Below, one piece after another: positions 37,023 to 45,738 of a stretch of DNA of 64,000 nt. The translations under genes and the position numbers were made by a program. Within the stretch, counting starts at the first letter, position 1. The number at the start of each line of letters is the position of its first letter. Origin of the DNA: Hymenobacter rubidus (lineage in GTDB: Bacteria > Bacteroidota > Bacteroidia > Cytophagales > Hymenobacteraceae). The stretch covers positions 1 to 64,000 of the forward strand of contig NZ_JAERQF010000013.1 of the NCBI RefSeq assembly GCF_016734815.1, written 5' to 3'. The notes beneath the pieces were generated by a model. That model was not told the DNA's origin, did no database searches, and worked only from the letters and a program-made list of their open reading frames with translations.

Positions 37023-40000
37023 CTAGAAAGTGACGCTCAAACCGAAGTTGATGAGGCGCTGCGGCGGGTAGAGCGGGCGCGAGGTGTTGAGCGTCACCTC
37101 GGGGTCGAAGTCGTAGAGCTTGTCGACGGCCGACCAGGTGAGCAGGTTGGTGCCGTTGGCGTAGATGCGGGCCGAGGGAATGCCCAGGTAGCGCATGAAG
37201 CTGGTGGGCAAGTCGAAGTTGATTTGCGCGGTTTTGAGGCGTACATAATTGCCCGAAATCTGCCAGAAGGTCGACTGGTTGGCGCTGGGGTCGCTGATGC
37301 CGCCGAGCAGCGTCAGGCGCGGGTACTGGGCGTTGTCGCCCAATTCGGGCGTCCAGGCGTTTTGGTGCACGGCGCTCAGGTTGGCGGTGAAGGCCTTGAT
37401 GGCCTCGCTGGCACCCGACACGTTGAAGTTGCTCGCGCCCTGAAATAGCACGCTCACGCTCAGGCCCTTGTAGCGGGCGCCTAGGTTCACGCCGTAGGTG
37501 GTGTTGGGCAGGTTGGGCAGGCCGGTCACCTTGCGGTCGAAGTCGTTGATGATGCCGTCGCCGTTCAGGTCCTGGTACTTCAGGTCGCCGGGGCGGGCGC
37601 CGGCGGCCGGCTTGGCCACGTCGGAACTGGCAATGTCGGCGGCGCTGTAGAAGCCTTGGAAGATGTACACGCGCTGCTGGCCGATGCTGTTGCCGGTGAA
37701 GCGCTGGTACTCGTACTGCGGCACGGGCTCGTCCTGAAACAGAATCTTGTTCTTGGCAAACGAGTAGTTGCCCTTAATCGACCAGGAGAAGTCCTTCGAA
37801 ATGGGGCTCTGGTAGCCCAGCTCCAGCTCGTAGCCACGGTTGTTCACGCGGCCCAGGTTCACGGGTGGCAAGGACTGGCCGAAGATGCTCGACACCGTGC
37901 CGCGGGTGGTCAGGATGTCGTACCGGTCGTTGTTGAAGAAGTCGGCGCTGCCGAAGAGCTGGTCCTTGAACAGGCGGAATTCCACGGCCACGTCAAGCTT
38001 TTTCTCCTTCTCCCAGGTCACGTCGTTGTTGGCCAGGCGGCCTTCTGCAATGCCCGGCGCGCCGGTGCTGTTCAGGCCGAAGTCGTAGGCGGTGCTGCTG
38101 CCGTAGTTCTGCTGGTAATAGTAGGTGAACTGGTTGCCCAGCGCGTCGTTGCCCACCAAGCCGTAGCTGCCGCGCAGCTTCAGGTAGGTCACGGCCGGCA
38201 CGGCGTCGCGGAAGAACGACTCCTCGGCCACGTTCCAGCCCGCCGACACGGCCGGGAACAAGCCGTAGCGGTTGTCGGCGTTGAAGCGGTCGGAGCCGTT
38301 GTAAGCCCCGTTCACCTGGAACAGGTAGCGGTTGTCGTAGTCGTAGCCCAGGCGGCCCGAGTAGCCCAGGTAGTTGCTCGGGATGAAGTTGTAGGTGTAG
38401 TCGCTGTTGGCAGCCGTGTTGGCGTTGCGGTTGTACAGCGCCAGGCCGTACACGTGGTGCTTGCCGAAAGTGCGGTCGTAGTTCACAATGGCCTGCAGGT
38501 TCACCACGCGCGAGGTGCTGCCGCCCGAGTAGCCCAGCGCGAAGGGGCGGGTGCGGTAGAGGTTGGGGTCGCGGGCCTCGTAGTTTTCGGGCGTGCTGCC
38601 GCTGGCCGGCGTGTAGATGAACGACGGGAAATCGGTGCGCGTCATCTGGCGGTAGTAGCCGTAGTTGCTGGTGTAGGCCAGGCGGCCGGTCACGTTCAGG
38701 CCCTTCAGCCCATCCGCAAATACGCCCAGGTCCTGCTTCAGGGAGAACACGCCGTTGATGTTGTTCTCGTTGTTGCGGCGGTAGCCGTTGTTAGTGAGGC
38801 GGCCCACGATGTTGTTCACGTTGTAGCCCGAGTTCACATCGCGCGACCATTTGCTGTAGCCGTACGAGCCGTCGGGGTTGTAGATGGGGTAGGCAAACGG
38901 CGCCAGCGTGGGAAAGCTGCTGTAGTCGTAGAACACGTCGTCGTTGGCGTTGAAGGCCGAGCTAAACGGCGTGTTCACCCGCGGAATGTTCACCTGGCCG
39001 AAGTTGCCGTAGAGGTCGATGCGCGCGTCGAGGCCCTTGGTGATGTTGATGTCGAGGTTCGAGCGGTAGTTGTAGCGCTGGTGGAAGTAGTTGCTGTTCA
39101 CGCCGGCGTCGCTGCCGAAATCGTTCAGCAGGCCGTTCTGGTAGAGGTAGCCCACCGACACGAAGTACTTCACCCGCTGCGAGCCGCCGCTCATGTCCAC
39201 GTTGGCGCGGTACTGCTGGCTCCAGTCCTTGAAGAGCACCTTGCGCCAGTTCACGTTGGGGTGGCCGTAGGGGTCCGAGCCGTCGCGGAATTTCTGAATA
39301 TCATCGTCCGAGAAGCGCGGCTTGAAGCCGGCCACGGGGTTGAACTCGTTGTCGTTAATTTGGGCCTGGTCGTAGAGGCGGGCCGACTCGGCCGCGTCGA
39401 GGTAGTGGGTGAACTTGGTGGGCTGCGTCAGGCCAAACTCCACGCGGGCCGAAATCTGGGGCGGGCCGTCTTTGCCGCGGCGGGTGGTGACGACCACCAC
39501 GCCGTTGGCCCCGCGCACGCCGTAGATGGCGGTAGTGGCGGCGTCTTTCAAAATGGCCAGGCTTTCAATCTCGTTGGGGTCGAGGCGGGCAAACTGGTCG
39601 TAGCTGTACTGCACGTCGTCGACGATGATGAGCGGCTGGTTGTTGCCGTTGTAGGAGCTGATGCCGCGGATGAAGAACTGCGCGCCGTCGGCGCCCGGCC
39701 GGCCCGAAGGCTGCTGCGAGAAGAAGCCCGGCAGGCGGCCCACCAGCGTGTTCTGCAAGCTGGCCGAGGGGTTTTCCCGAATGTCCTTGCCGCTCACCTG
39801 GCTCACCGAGCCGGTCTGCGTAATCTTCTTCTGCTCGCCGAAGCCCACCACCGTCACCTCATCAAGGCTCTGGTCGGCCGATTCCAGCTTCACGTCCACG
39901 CTGGTGCGGGTGCCCACTTGCACCTCGCTCAGCTTGTAGTTCACCGAGCGAAACACCAGGATGCCGCTCTTGCCCTTGATGGCCAGACTATACCGGCCTT

Positions 40001-40172
40001 CGGGGTCGGTGGTGGTACCGTTCGAAGTCAGGTCCTTCTCGTACACGGCCACGCCGGGCACGGGACCTTGCGCGTCGCGCACGGTGCCCTGCACCGTCCG
40101 GCTCTGCGCCGCCGCCCGCTGGCCGAGGGTGCTCAGTACCAGCAGGAAAACAATGAATAAAAAGTTTTTCAT
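37023..40172 (-). CDS. SusC-like TonB-dependent transporter 1
   Basis: The protein has 1049 residues from ATG 40172 (MKNFLFIVFLLVL); a longer frame to 40325 gives an implausible leader. The order is signal peptide, carboxypeptidase-D regulatory-like domain (VQGTVRDAQGPVPGVAVYEK), plug with DPNEIESLAILKDA and GVVVVTTRRG, then a 22-strand-type barrel ending in YPPQRLINFGLSVTF. It imports oligosaccharides with the SusD at 35288, driven by TonB. It lies 164 bp downstream of susD2, so the two pairs are probably in one transcript. Confidence 0.95.
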   Translation of the reverse strand: MKNFLFIVFLLVLSTLGQRAAAQSRTVQGTVRDAQGPVPGVAVYEKDLTSNGTTTDPEGRYSLAIKGKSGILVFRSVNYKLSEVQVGTRTSVDVKLESADQSLDEVTVVGFGEQKKITQTGSVSQVSGKDIRENPSASLQNTLVGRLPGFFSQQPSGRPGADGAQFFIRGISSYNGNNQPLIIVDDVQYSYDQFARLDPNEIESLAILKDAATTAIYGVRGANGVVVVTTRRGKDGPPQISARVEFGLTQPTKFTHYLDAAESARLYDQAQINDNEFNPVAGFKPRFSDDDIQKFRDGSDPYGHPNVNWRKVLFKDWSQQYRANVDMSGGSQRVKYFVSVGYLYQNGLLNDFGSDAGVNSNYFHQRYNYRSNLDINITKGLDARIDLYGNFGQVNIPRVNTPFSSAFNANDDVFYDYSSFPTLAPFAYPIYNPDGSYGYSKWSRDVNSGYNVNNIVGRLTNNGYRRNNENNINGVFSLKQDLGVFADGLKGLNVTGRLAYTSNYGYYRQMTRTDFPSFIYTPASGSTPENYEARDPNLYRTRPFALGYSGGSTSRVVNLQAIVNYDRTFGKHHVYGLALYNRNANTAANSDYTYNFIPSNYLGYSGRLGYDYDNRYLFQVNGAYNGSDRFNADNRYGLFPAVSAGWNVAEESFFRDAVPAVTYLKLRGSYGLVGNDALGNQFTYYYQQNYGSSTAYDFGLNSTGAPGIAEGRLANNDVTWEKEKKLDVAVEFRLFKDQLFGSADFFNNDRYDILTTRGTVSSIFGQSLPPVNLGRVNNRGYELELGYQSPISKDFSWSIKGNYSFAKNKILFQDEPVPQYEYQRFTGNSIGQQRVYIFQGFYSAADIASSDVAKPAAGARPGDLKYQDLNGDGIINDFDRKVTGLPNLPNTTYGVNLGARYKGLSVSVLFQGASNFNVSGASEAIKAFTANLSAVHQNAWTPELGDNAQYPRLTLLGGISDPSANQSTFWQISGNYVRLKTAQINFDLPTSFMRYLGIPSARIYANGTNLLTWSAVDKLYDFDPEVTLNTSRPLYPPQRLINFGLSVTF

Positions 40173-40336
40173 AAGTCGGGTGGGAAAATCAGTGGTGAAA
40201 TGGGGAGGTGGTAAGTGGGGGAGAAAGGGAGATGGGGTGTGATGAAGTGTCAGAAGCGTTTTTTGGTGAGGCGCAGACTTGGCTTCCTCATTCGCACTTT
40301 CCCTCCTCTCTTCTCCCTTCCTCACCCGCTCCCCTC

Positions 40337-42085
40337 CTACCAGCCAGGGTTCTGCGTCAGGTTCAGGTTCTTGGTGGTCTCGTCGTAGGGCAGCGGCATG
40401 TAGTAGAGCCGGGGCTGCCAGGTCATATTGGCGGCCGTGGTGGTCGTGTAGGTGTAGGTGGGCGCCGTAGTAGTGCCGCCTTTCGTAATCTGCACGCCGT
40501 AGAGCGGGCCGTTGAGCACGTTCTCGGCCGTTTTCCAGCGGCGCAAATCCCAGAAGCGGTGCTCCTCAAAGCCCAGCTCGATGCGGCGCTCGTTGCGGAT
40601 GAACGTGCGGGCGTCACTCTGGCTCAGCGTGGCCGGGATGCCGTAGCGGCTGTTGGTGCCCGGCGTGAGGCCCGCCCGCTGCCGCAGGGGCAGCAGCAGG
40701 GTCAGCGCCTCGGTGGTGCGGCCCAGCTCGTTGAGGGCCTCAGCGGCGTTGAGCAGCGTCTCGGCGTAACGGAAAATGGGGAAGTTGTGGCTCTGGTTGG
40801 AGTAGGCGGTCGCGGTGGTGAAATCGCCCAGGAACTTGCGCAGGTAGTAGCCGGTGCGCGTCTGTACGGCCCCGCCGCCGGGCCGGTCGCGGCCGCCGTC
40901 GAAGGTTTCCACGTTGCGGCTCAGCCAGCGGCTGCCGGGGGTGGTGGTGCCGGTGGTCACGCCGTTGGCAAACACCGAGAACAGCAGGCGCGGGTCGCGG
41001 TTGGCGTAGGGGTTCTGGGCGCTGTAGCCCGAGCCGGCGTCGGTGATGGCCGCGCCCGAGAGCATCGGGAAGGCATCCACGAAGTTCTGGCTGGGGCTGG
41101 TGAGGCCCTGGCTGGCGGCCGGGGCGCCGTAGCCCATGGGCGCGTTCCAGTTTTCCAGCGTGGTGTTGTTGCTGGCCTGCTTGGCCAGGATGATTTCGCT
41201 GTTCTTCTTGGTAGTGAACACGCTGGGGAAGGCCGTGGCCGTGGGCGTCATTATCAGCGAGTGCGCGTTCAGGGCGATGAGGTCCTGGGCGGCGGTGAGG
41301 GCCAGCTGCCAGCGGTTGGCGTCGGCGGTGGGGTAGCCCTGGCGGTCGCCGGCGCCGTTCACCTGCCCGCCGTTGAAGAGCGGGCTGGCGGCGTAGAGCA
41401 GCAGGCGGCTCTTGAGGGCGAAAGCGGCCGTGCGCGGAATCCGGCCCCACTCGCCGTCCGGAATGGCCGAAGGCAGGCGCAGGTCGGGCTTGATGAGGTC
41501 GCACTCGCTCACGATGTAATTCACCGTTTCGGCGTAGGTGTTGCGCGGCACCGACAGGTCGTCGTCGAGTGTAAAAATCTTGTCGCCGATGAGCGGCACG
41601 CCGCCGTAGCGCTTCAGCAGCTCGAAGTAGAGCATGGCCCGGATGAAGCGGGCTTCGGCCTTCCAAATCACGATGTTGGCCGGCAGGGCGGGCACGCGGT
41701 CGATGTTGGCCAGGAAGATGTTGACGCGGCGGATGCCGGCGTAGGCCGAGCTCCAGTAGGCGTCGGGGTTGTTCACCACGCTGATGGTGCCGTTGGTGAA
41801 GTACTGCGCCGGCGAGTTCAGACGCGAGGGCAGGGCGTCGTCGGTGGCGGCGGCCAGGAAGTCGCCGGGGCCCGTGAACGCCCCGATGCGGTTGAAGCCG
41901 CCGGGCAGGTAGTTGAACAGGTCGTTGAAGAAATACAGCGCCACGGTGGCGTTGCGGTCCTTGGCGTCCCACTCCGTGTCGTCGCGGATGAGGTTGCGCG
42001 GCTCGGTTTCGGGGTCTTTCTGGCAGGCGGTGGTGCCTAGGGCCAGCACGGCGGCCAGGGCCGCGGCGTATAGTTTCGTATTCAT
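40337..42085 (-). CDS. SusD-like surface glycan-binding lipoprotein 2
   Basis: This 582-residue RagB/SusD family lipoprotein (lipobox TTAC, Cys21) has the helical core (VIWKAEARFIRAMLYFEL), the C-terminal RRIELGFEEHRFWDLRRWK segment and the ending LTQNPGW. It is the partner of the SusC at 42110, 24 bp upstream. It is clearly homologous to, but diverged from, the second SusD in the locus, so the two pairs may bind different parts or lengths of the glycan. Confidence 0.95.
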   Translation of the reverse strand: MNTKLYAAALAAVLALGTTACQKDPETEPRNLIRDDTEWDAKDRNATVALYFFNDLFNYLPGGFNRIGAFTGPGDFLAAATDDALPSRLNSPAQYFTNGTISVVNNPDAYWSSAYAGIRRVNIFLANIDRVPALPANIVIWKAEARFIRAMLYFELLKRYGGVPLIGDKIFTLDDDLSVPRNTYAETVNYIVSECDLIKPDLRLPSAIPDGEWGRIPRTAAFALKSRLLLYAASPLFNGGQVNGAGDRQGYPTADANRWQLALTAAQDLIALNAHSLIMTPTATAFPSVFTTKKNSEIILAKQASNNTTLENWNAPMGYGAPAASQGLTSPSQNFVDAFPMLSGAAITDAGSGYSAQNPYANRDPRLLFSVFANGVTTGTTTPGSRWLSRNVETFDGGRDRPGGGAVQTRTGYYLRKFLGDFTTATAYSNQSHNFPIFRYAETLLNAAEALNELGRTTEALTLLLPLRQRAGLTPGTNSRYGIPATLSQSDARTFIRNERRIELGFEEHRFWDLRRWKTAENVLNGPLYGVQITKGGTTTAPTYTYTTTTAANMTWQPRLYYMPLPYDETTKNLNLTQNPGW

Positions 42086-42109
42086 CGGAACAGAAGCGGC
42101 GGGTGGGAA

Positions 42110-45100
42110 TTAGAGCTTGAGGTTGACGCCGAAGTTGATGAGGCGCTGCTGCGGGTACGCGGCGGTGAAAATCTCCGGGTCCACGCGGTCGTACTGGCTG
42201 AAGGTCACCAGGTTGGTGCCGTTGGCGAAGAAGCGAATGCCCTGCAGGCGCACGCGCTTGCTCAGGTTCAGGGGCAGGGTGTAGCCCAGCTCCACGTTCT
42301 TGAGGCGCATGTAGCTGTCATCGTGCAGCCAGTAGCTGCTGGTGGGGGCGTAGTTGTTCAGGTTGTTGCCCAGGCTCAGGCGCGGGTAGCTGGCGCCGGG
42401 GTTGCTGGGCGTCCAGCGGTCGAGGTGCTGCTCGAAGGCCCCGCCAAAGCCGCCGTTCTGGAAGGCGTACTCCGAAGCGCCGCTCAGGTAGATGACGCGG
42501 CTCAGGCTGCCCTGCAGCAGGGTGGTGAAGTCGAAGCCTTTGTAGCGGGCGCCCAGCGTCAGGCCAAACGGAATGCTGGGGTTGCTGCGGCCGATGGGGG
42601 CCACGTCGAACTGGTTAATCACGCCGTCGCCGTTCAGGTCCTTGTAGCGGATGTCGCCGGGCTGGGGCGTGTAGCCCACGATGGTGGCGGCGCCCTGAAT
42701 CTCGGCCTGGTTCTGGAACAGGCCGTCGGCCACGTAGCCAAACGCCTGGCCCACCGGCTGGCCGGTGCGCTGCATCCAGGGATAGGGCCGGTACACCTCG
42801 TCCTGATACTCCACTTTCGAGTACTGCACGCCCACGTTCACGGCCGCCAGCAGGCTGAGCTGGCCGAAGTTCTGCTGGTAGCTGAGCTGGGTGGTGAGGC
42901 CCTGGTAGCGGTTACGGCCGATGTTCTCATCGGGGTACAGCTGGCCGATGAGCGTGCTGCTGCGGCCGCGCTGCTGCAACAGGTCGTAGTACAGCGAGTT
43001 GTAGTACTCCACCGTGAAGCCCAGGTGGTTGTCGAGCACGGCGCCCTGCAGGCCCAGACTCAGCTTGCGGCCTTTTTCCCAGGTGCGGTTGCGCGAGGCC
43101 AGCACCTGCTCGCTGTTAGAGAACTGCGTGCCGGCACCCGTGCCGAAGTAGGGCGCCGAGGTATCGAAGTAAGTCTGAATGTAGGTGAAGTAGCCCGGCA
43201 CGTCGTTGCCGGTCAGGCCGTAAGAGCCGTACAGCTTCAGGTACGAGAGCCAGGGCTGGGTGCCCTTCATGAAATCCTCGCGCGACATGTTCCAGGCCAG
43301 GCCGGCCGAGGGGAAAAAGCCGTACTTGAAGTCGCCGTTGTCGGGGTAGCGGTTCGAGCCGTTCAGGCCGAAGGCCAGCTCGGCCACGTACTTGCCCTTG
43401 TAGTTGTACGACGCCCGGCCCGAGAGGCCCTGCACCGTGTAGGGCAGGTCCGAATCCTGGAGCAGCGACTGGCGCGAGGCCAGCGCCACGGCGTGCAGGC
43501 CGTGGTTGCCCAGCTGCCGGTCGTAGCCCAGGTCCGCCTCCAGGTAGGTGGTGTTGTTCTGGAAGTTGACGCCGTTGTTGTTCTGCTGGTCGCCGTTGGT
43601 GCCGTACTGCGTGTAGGTGGGCTGGCCGGCGGCATTGGCGCCCTGCACAAACACGGCGAAGGTTTTGTCGCGGTACACCGTCTCGGAGAGGCTGGCGTAG
43701 TACGAGGCCATCGCCTTCACCCACAGGCCGGGCGTCACCTCGTCCAGGGTGCGGCGCAGGTAGAAGTCGGCCACCACGTCGCGGTTGTAAAGCTGCCGGT
43801 AGCCCGAGCCGATGGTCTGGGCCCACAGGTTGTTCTGGAACTGCTGCGTGCCGCCGTAGCTGCCGTTGGCGTTGTACACCGGGTAGGCCAGCGCCGGCGT
43901 GTTGTAAAGGGCGTTGAGGATGGACGGCAGGCCCTGCCCGAAGTTGGCGCCCGTGTCGTTCGAGGTCAGGATGCGGCCCAGCAGGCCGATGCCGCCGGTG
44001 AGCTTCTTGCTCAGCTGCAAATCCACGTTCGAGCGGACGATGTAGGCCTTGTAGTCGTTGCTGGTGTTGTACTTGTTGATGTCGCTGGTTTTCAGCAGGC
44101 CCGTCTGGCTCAGGTGCTCCAGGCTCACGAAGTAGCGCGAGAACTTGTTGCCGCCAGTGGCCGAAAACGTGTAGCGGTCCAGCTTCGACGACTTCTTGAG
44201 CAGCTGGTCGAACCAGTTCACGTTGGGGTGGCCGATGGGGTCCGAGCCGTCGCGGTACTTCTGCAGGTCGTCGGCCGAAAAGCGGGGCTGGAAGCCGGCC
44301 ACCGGATTGGCGGCGTTGTCGTTCGTCTGCGCCTCGTTATACAGGCTGGCGTAGTTGTAGGCATCCAGCGGCTTGGGCAGCTTGATGGGCTCCTGAATGG
44401 CCGACTGCACCGTGAACGAGATGCGCGGCTGCCCGGGCGTGCCCCGGCGCGTCGTCACGTTCAGGATGCCGCCGTTGGTGTTGCGCACGCCCAGCATGGA
44501 GGTGCTCAGCGCATCCTTCAGCAGCGTCACCGACTCAATCTCCTCCAAATCGAAGTTGTAGATGGGCCGCACCACGCCGTCAATTACCACTGTGGGAAAG
44601 CGGCCCAGCAGCGAGGCGCTGCCCGCGTCGCTGCCCGGCTGCCCCGAAATCTGCGTTACCTGCAGGCCGGCCCCCTGCCCGGCCAGCGCCGTCACAAACG
44701 ACGTCACGGGCAGGCGCAGCAGCGCGGCGTTGTACACGGTCTGCGTCGAGGCGGCCGTGAGGTCGGCCGGCAGGCTGGTGCCGAAGAGCAGGCGCACCGG
44801 CTTGAGGCGGGCCACGGCCGGGTTCTTGGTGTCGAGCAGGATGATGGGCGTGAGGTCGTCGGTGGCTGTGTAGCGCCGAATCACCGAGCCTTCGATGCTC
44901 ACCGTCAGGGTTTCACCGGCCTTCACGTCTGGCATCCGGGCCTGGCCCAGCGAGTCGGTCACGACGGTGTAGCTGTTGGCGCCGCCGTTGGCCAGGGTCA
45001 CGCCCCGCAGCGGCTCGCCGTTTTCGTCCGTCACGGACGGGGTGAAGACGGTGATGGCCGGCATCGACTGGTCCGGGGTTTTGGTGGTGTCGCCGGGCGT

Positions 45101-45226
45101 GGTGGCGCGCGGCGGCATCACCGGCATATTCATCACCTGCGCCTGGGCAACTGTGGTGCCGGCCACGCCTGCCGCTGCTAATAGCAATAGCCGGCGCAGG
45201 GCCCTTGAGGGTAAGGGTTTTCGCAT
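42110..45226 (-). CDS. SusC-like TonB-dependent transporter 2
   Basis: The protein has 1038 residues from ATG 45226 (MRKPLPSRALRRLLLL). The N-terminal domain is a weakly conserved carboxypeptidase-like fold (TPSVTDENGEPLRGVTL) rather than the standard VxGxVxD form. The plug carries DLEEIESVTLLKDALSTS and GGILNVTTRRG, and the barrel ends YPQQRLINFGVNLKL. It heads the main PUL transcript, divergent from the hybrid regulator. A -7 element (45361-45368) and a 22-bp tandem operator (45391-45427) lie upstream. Confidence 0.94.
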   Translation of the reverse strand: MRKPLPSRALRRLLLLAAAGVAGTTVAQAQVMNMPVMPPRATTPGDTTKTPDQSMPAITVFTPSVTDENGEPLRGVTLANGGANSYTVVTDSLGQARMPDVKAGETLTVSIEGSVIRRYTATDDLTPIILLDTKNPAVARLKPVRLLFGTSLPADLTAASTQTVYNAALLRLPVTSFVTALAGQGAGLQVTQISGQPGSDAGSASLLGRFPTVVIDGVVRPIYNFDLEEIESVTLLKDALSTSMLGVRNTNGGILNVTTRRGTPGQPRISFTVQSAIQEPIKLPKPLDAYNYASLYNEAQTNDNAANPVAGFQPRFSADDLQKYRDGSDPIGHPNVNWFDQLLKKSSKLDRYTFSATGGNKFSRYFVSLEHLSQTGLLKTSDINKYNTSNDYKAYIVRSNVDLQLSKKLTGGIGLLGRILTSNDTGANFGQGLPSILNALYNTPALAYPVYNANGSYGGTQQFQNNLWAQTIGSGYRQLYNRDVVADFYLRRTLDEVTPGLWVKAMASYYASLSETVYRDKTFAVFVQGANAAGQPTYTQYGTNGDQQNNNGVNFQNNTTYLEADLGYDRQLGNHGLHAVALASRQSLLQDSDLPYTVQGLSGRASYNYKGKYVAELAFGLNGSNRYPDNGDFKYGFFPSAGLAWNMSREDFMKGTQPWLSYLKLYGSYGLTGNDVPGYFTYIQTYFDTSAPYFGTGAGTQFSNSEQVLASRNRTWEKGRKLSLGLQGAVLDNHLGFTVEYYNSLYYDLLQQRGRSSTLIGQLYPDENIGRNRYQGLTTQLSYQQNFGQLSLLAAVNVGVQYSKVEYQDEVYRPYPWMQRTGQPVGQAFGYVADGLFQNQAEIQGAATIVGYTPQPGDIRYKDLNGDGVINQFDVAPIGRSNPSIPFGLTLGARYKGFDFTTLLQGSLSRVIYLSGASEYAFQNGGFGGAFEQHLDRWTPSNPGASYPRLSLGNNLNNYAPTSSYWLHDDSYMRLKNVELGYTLPLNLSKRVRLQGIRFFANGTNLVTFSQYDRVDPEIFTAAYPQQRLINFGVNLKL

Positions 45227-45360
45227 AGGATTGAAGGAAAGTTGGGTACAGTGGGTGGGAAATTGCTGTAGTGTCCACATCATGGAAACGGCTACCGACG
45301 ACCGAAGTGAGTAAATGCTCAATCACAATCAATCGATTGTGCCCTGGTGCTTGGACCGAA

Positions 45361-45368
45361 CAAAAGTA
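45361..45368 (-). promoter_or_regulatory. -7 promoter element of susC2
   Basis: The coding strand reads TACTTTTG, an exact match to the Bacteroidota TAnnTTTG element. No TTG at the usual -33 spacing is visible; instead the proximal operator half-site ends 22 bp upstream, as expected for an activator-dependent promoter. Confidence 0.6.
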
Positions 45369-45390
45369 GGCCTGCTCAAAACCATTTATA

Positions 45391-45427
45391 GGGGGGGATT
45401 CCCATCGAATTGCGGGGGGATAATTCA
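45391..45427 (-). promoter_or_regulatory. Candidate HTCS operator upstream of susC2
   Basis: The coding strand carries GTGAATTATCCCCCC and GATGGGAATCCCCCCC with C-runs beginning at 45419 and 45397, 22 bp apart. The spacing and distance to the -7 element agree with those at the GH2, GH128-like and DUF2264 promoters. Confidence 0.55.
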
Positions 45428-45738
45428 CAAAATCACGCCTCCCGGCAGGATGCATCAACGCCTAAACAGCACTGTATTTAGCTATTATATAATTGTTAAT
45501 CAGCATTATTTAGACAGAACAAGGACTGACTAAAGGGGGGATATTCCGAAATCGACGCTTTTCGGCAGTTGGCACCGCGTGCTACCTTGCATCCCTGTAG
45601 CACTCCAAAACAGACTGGGCACCGCCGCCGATGCCGGCTCTGTTCTTGGCAGCCGCGGCGGCGTTCAGCGCCGCTTTTCAATAATGCTACCGTTGGAACT
45701 ACTGCTAGCGGCACTCCTCTATCCCACCCACCGCATTT

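Larger units (their letters stand above)
45227..45738. promoter_or_regulatory. Divergent control region between susC2 and the hybrid regulator
   Basis: This 512-bp region is AT-rich compared with the genes. It contains the susC2 promoter and operator (45361-45427), a third, unpaired G-run half-site (GGGGGGATATTCC at 45535-45547) nearer the regulator, and a short palindrome CAATCGATTG at 45331-45340. No convincing gene lies within it. The 45535 site may serve autoregulation, but it lacks a 22-bp partner. Confidence 0.5.

Noticed and set aside
37656..45181. Very long open frames on the plus strand opposite susC1 and susC2
   Set aside because: They mirror high-GC codon bias of the real minus-strand genes, have Val/Ala/Gly/His-rich composition and show no domain; similar mirrors lie opposite GH2 and the GH128-like gene.
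45535..45547. Third G-run (GGGGGGATATTCC) near the HTCS gene as a further full operator
   Set aside because: No partner half-site lies 22 bp on either side, so only a single half-site can be claimed.
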